The notes under the pieces: model-generated | The model's input: only the letters and a program-made list of their open reading frames with translations | The model's database searches: none | Told to the model about the DNA's origin: nothing | Assembly (NCBI GenBank): GCA_023266415.1 | Contig: JAHFQG010000010.1 | Span: 1-8,145 of the forward strand | Source of the DNA: Francisellaceae bacterium | Lineage (GTDB): Bacteria; Pseudomonadota; Gammaproteobacteria; Berkiellales; Berkiellaceae | Reading direction: 5' to 3' | DNA: 8,145 nucleotides | Shown: one piece after another, positions 6,815 to 8,145 of the stretch | Layout: every line of letters starts with the position of its first letter | Position numbering within the stretch: position 1 is the first letter of the stretch | Made by a program: the position numbers and the translations under genes

Positions 6815-6945
6815 ACTGGACCCCAGTCTACGCTGGGGTGACAAAGAAGAGCAAAAGGGCTGATGGAAGGACTGGACCCCAGCTTCCGCTGGGGTGACAA
6901 GAAAAAATACGCTGGGGTGACAAGAAAATACGCTGGGGGGTAACA
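6815..6945 (+). repeat. Solo right-half elements and degenerate fragments
   Basis: Two half elements made only of the right hairpin, ACTGG + ACCCCAGC..GCTGGGGTGACA, lie at 6815-6843 (loop TCTAC, with a wobble pair) and 6871-6899 (loop TTCC). They are followed by truncated tails TACGCTGGGGTGACA (6908-6922) and TACGCTGGGGGGTAACA (6929-6945), and a possible relic near 6951-6963. All share the forward orientation. They lie just past the antitoxin stop and could serve as its transcript end. Confidence 0.85.
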
Positions 6946-6965
6946 AATAAGTGCCCTGGGTGACT

Positions 6966-7394
6966 TCATTTATGAAATGACGCAATATGATCTAAAGGAA
7001 CTGACAAAATAGTTGCAATTTTTTTAAGAACGGTAATACTGCCTGTTTTTTCATTATTTTCTAATTGAGAGATATATTGACGCGATACTTGGGCAGCTTT
7101 AGCCAAGGAACTTTGAGAAAAGGACCGATATTCACGCCACACTCGAATGGGGTTATTGCCCTGTAAAATTTTTCTTTGGATGAATAGGGGTATGTCAGGG
7201 GGGGTGATATTTTGGCCAACCTCAATATTTTCTGGGGAGATCCAAGTAACTTTGTTATTCTTCCAAATACAAACAGGGTGTCCGGCTATTTTGTGTTGTC
7301 GCAAAGCAAGCCAAATGCCGTTTTGTATGGCTTGCGTTATATAATCGGAGTCCCCCAATAAAGTAGAGATATCATTGGTTTTTTTCTCAAACAT
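6966..7394 (-). CDS. Xre-family antitoxin with a zeta-partner-like N-terminal segment
   Basis: Probable antitoxin and autorepressor for the toxin encoded just upstream in the operon. The 142 residues fall into two parts. Residues 19-58 (ITQAIQNGIWLALRQHKIAG, then WKNNKVTWISPENI) resemble the tiny partner proteins I recall beside COG4185/zeta-like genes, with the pattern ALRQHK-G-P--VW---KV--I-PE-I. Residues 69-138 carry the common antitoxin pattern LLQGNNPIRVWREYR-type linker plus an Xre helix-turn-helix: SQSSLAKAAQVSRQYISQLE (93-112) is the DNA-binding unit, followed by ITVLKKIATILSVPLDHI. The ATG overlaps the 3' end of the toxin gene by 8 bp and its AGGAGA site lies inside that gene, so translation is coupled. 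The likely target is the palindrome at 8012-8032. Antitoxin function and the N-terminal domain homology are inferred, not shown. Confidence 0.85.
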   Translation of the reverse strand: MFEKKTNDISTLLGDSDYITQAIQNGIWLALRQHKIAGHPVCIWKNNKVTWISPENIEVGQNITPPDIPLFIQRKILQGNNPIRVWREYRSFSQSSLAKAAQVSRQYISQLENNEKTGSITVLKKIATILSVPLDHIASFHK

Positions 7395-7962
7395 GCTGTA
7401 TATTCTCCTGAATTAAATCCCATGTTGGAACATCTATAATTGTTGTTTTTTTATTTTCCCCCAATGCAATTAACTTTGTATTTCCAGTGCTATTATCATA
7501 CAATCGCCAACCATTTGAAATGGGGCGATACAAATTAAAAAAATTTTTCAATCCTGTCTGATATCGTCGAATGATAGTTTCTTTTGAAATGGCGTGTCCA
7601 CCCATACGGACACGTTCTTCTACGCGACATATAGCAATATCAACGGTTCTAAGCCATAGAAAAATTAAGTGAAACTGATATCCCTGTTGTTGTAATTGAA
7701 TTAATTTTGGATAAAATGAACGACTGGCTAAAGTCGTTTCAAACGCAAAAGAAGTACCCTGACTTCCTAAAGTATGGATTTGTTTCAACATAATTCTACC
7801 TGCTGACAAAGCAGCTTGTTCAGGCTGAAAGACACTTAATCCGGCTGCAATGGCATCGGCATTAACAAATTGATTGACGGACAACGCATCTTGTAATAGG
7901 GTTGGCGCTGCTGTGCTTTTTCCGGTTCCATTAGGACCAGCAATGATAACTACTTGGGGCAT
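7387..7962 (-). CDS. COG4185/zeta-toxin-like P-loop kinase, probable toxin
   Basis: A 191-residue protein of the small zeta-toxin-like/COG4185 group. The Walker A motif GPNGTGKST is at 9-17. FVNADAIAAGLS (32-43) carries the acidic Asp36 expected in the substrate/catalytic position, and FAFETTLASRSF (72-83) matches the conserved FETTL box. HLIFLWL (98-104) is followed by the arginine-rich lid RVEERVRMGGHAIS (113-126), RRYQTGLKNF and WRLYDNS. Classical zeta toxins phosphorylate UDP-N-acetylglucosamine and block cell-wall synthesis; whether this small group does so is not established here. The ATG at 7962 (MPQVVIIAGPNG) is chosen over an upstream TTG at 8046 because it has an AAAGG site and lies 28 nt downstream of the promoter -10. 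It is the first gene of the operon, with the antitoxin second, the reverse of PezAT. Confidence 0.88.
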   Translation of the reverse strand: MPQVVIIAGPNGTGKSTAAPTLLQDALSVNQFVNADAIAAGLSVFQPEQAALSAGRIMLKQIHTLGSQGTSFAFETTLASRSFYPKLIQLQQQGYQFHLIFLWLRTVDIAICRVEERVRMGGHAISKETIIRRYQTGLKNFFNLYRPISNGWRLYDNSTGNTKLIALGENKKTTIIDVPTWDLIQENIQHV

Positions 7963-7989
7963 AAGGCAACCTTTCTGTATACAGAGCAT

Positions 7990-8018
7990 ATTGTACACCA
8001 AAGGTAAGAACATGTCAA
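7990..8018 (-). promoter_or_regulatory. Near-consensus sigma70 promoter of the toxin-antitoxin operon
   Basis: On the reverse strand, a perfect TTGACA -35 (8013-8018) is followed by exactly 17 bp and TACAAT (7990-7995), a five-of-six match to the -10 consensus. Initiation is expected near 7983, giving a leader of about 20 nt. This is the strongest promoter visible in the window, consistent with a promoter that needs repression. Confidence 0.85.
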
Positions 8019-8032
8019 CTGATAGTTGACAT
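8012..8032. promoter_or_regulatory. Perfect 9+3+9 palindromic operator overlapping the -35 box
   Basis: ATGTCAACT and AGTTGACAT are exact inverted arms around a GAT centre. The reverse-strand -35 TTGACA lies wholly inside one arm. A dimeric Xre repressor bound here would block RNA polymerase, the usual autoregulation of toxin-antitoxin operons, and the Xre protein encoded by the operon is the obvious candidate. Binding itself is inference. Confidence 0.78.
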
Positions 8033-8047
8033 CGGCCTTGTTGCATG
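8020..8047 (+). repeat. 28-bp direct repeat, copy 2 (upstream of the toxin-antitoxin operon)
   Basis: TGATAGTT, six bases, then GGCCTTGTTGCATG, in the same orientation and spacing as 6463-6490. Here the first eight bases form half of the operator palindrome. It is followed by AATCAGG, which extends the resemblance to an IS5/IS903-type terminus (inference). Confidence 0.7.
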
Positions 8048-8063
8048 AATCAGGCATTCTGGA

Positions 8064-8145
8064 TGTCATGCCAGTGAAAACTGGCATCCAGTTGCCCGTA
8101 GTATATATTTTGTTAAGTCATCCCAAGCGTAGCCCGTCATTCCGA
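8064..8145 (+). repeat. Solo left-half element and degenerate repeat at the window edge
   Basis: TGTCATGCCAGTGAAAACTG begins a half element with only the left hairpin (8064-8092). Relative to the array, the base of the loop has changed from a C-G to a T-A pair, so the stem is preserved. Beyond it GTCATCCCAAGCGTAGC (from about 8117) and GTCATTCC (8136-8143) look like degraded or diverged relatives of the same repeat, the last running off the window. Confidence 0.75.

Larger units (their letters stand above)
6378..6965. other. 588-bp non-coding stretch packed with repeats
   Basis: No credible gene is seen between the 130-residue gene and the antitoxin gene. From left to right it holds the promoter and leader of the 130-residue gene, one copy of a 28-bp direct repeat (6463-6490), an AT-rich segment, a complete palindromic element (6570-6641), a 147-bp long inverted repeat (6656-6802), two half elements (6815-6843, 6871-6899), and degenerate fragments up to about 6963. 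Reverse frames open across 6721-6985 translate the repeats (for example LVTPAEAGVQS) and are judged spurious. Confidence 0.8.

Noticed and set aside
6721..6985. Two reverse ORFs of 75-82 codons
   Set aside because: Most of their sequence is translated repeat elements (PAEAGVQS, PQRRLGSS), and they overlap the long inverted repeat.
7963..8046. Toxin starting at TTG 8046
   Set aside because: This start would lie upstream of the -35/-10 promoter and its N-terminus is unlike the family; ATG 7962 has a ribosome site and begins at the expected beta strand before the P-loop.
6477..8047. Intact insertion sequence bounded by GGCCTTGTTGCAT ends
   Set aside because: The two copies are in direct, not inverted, orientation and no transposase lies between them.
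8026..8054. Forward-strand promoter using the second TTGACA of the palindrome
   Set aside because: No -10-like hexamer occurs at 16-18 bp spacing on the forward strand.

Overview
The window looks like part of the chromosome of a gammaproteobacterium with a moderately AT-rich genome. Dcd, MetG, ApbC and Nth are all full-length and gammaproteobacterial in type. The grouping dcd-apbC (reverse) / metG-rnfB-like-nth (forward) resembles what I recall from Legionellales (Legionella/Coxiella relatives). That placement rests on memory and on unaligned residue patterns, so it is an inference.

Layout. Bases 1-439 are a strict 75-bp tandem array of a palindromic element (a 69-bp double hairpin bounded by TGTCA/TGACA plus a 6-bp spacer). 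It runs in frame into the 5' end of a DUF3108-type gene (to 1118) that has no recognisable start signal of its own. A reverse copy of the same element (1121-1189) closes that gene. The reverse-strand pair apbC-dcd (2838-1222) follows, then divergently metG (2885-4882), another element copy (4887-4943), and a translationally coupled pair: a soluble two-cluster ferredoxin cut down to the RnfB C-terminal domain, and nth (ATGA overlap). From 5985 on, every gene is on the reverse strand: an unrecognised 130-residue protein with a good sigma70 promoter, a 588-bp non-coding stretch full of palindromic-element fragments plus a separate 147-bp long inverted repeat, and a two-gene toxin-antitoxin-like operon. 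In that operon a COG4185/zeta-type P-loop protein comes first and an Xre antitoxin second. It is driven by a near-consensus promoter whose -35 box is buried in a perfect 9+3+9 palindrome.

How it fits together. The left and centre hold housekeeping genes: nucleotide metabolism (dcd), Fe-S cluster delivery (apbC), translation (metG), and Fe-S redox and DNA repair (rnfB-like, nth). ApbC could in principle supply clusters to the ferredoxin and to Nth, but nothing in the sequence proves this. The right end is accessory DNA built around the toxin-antitoxin module.

The most interesting points are the domain composition of the antitoxin (a short zeta-partner-like N-terminal segment fused to an Xre domain), its palindromic operator, a 28-bp direct repeat placed upstream of both accessory promoters, the long inverted repeat at 6656-6802, and the 25-codon palindromic array fused to the DUF3108 reading frame.
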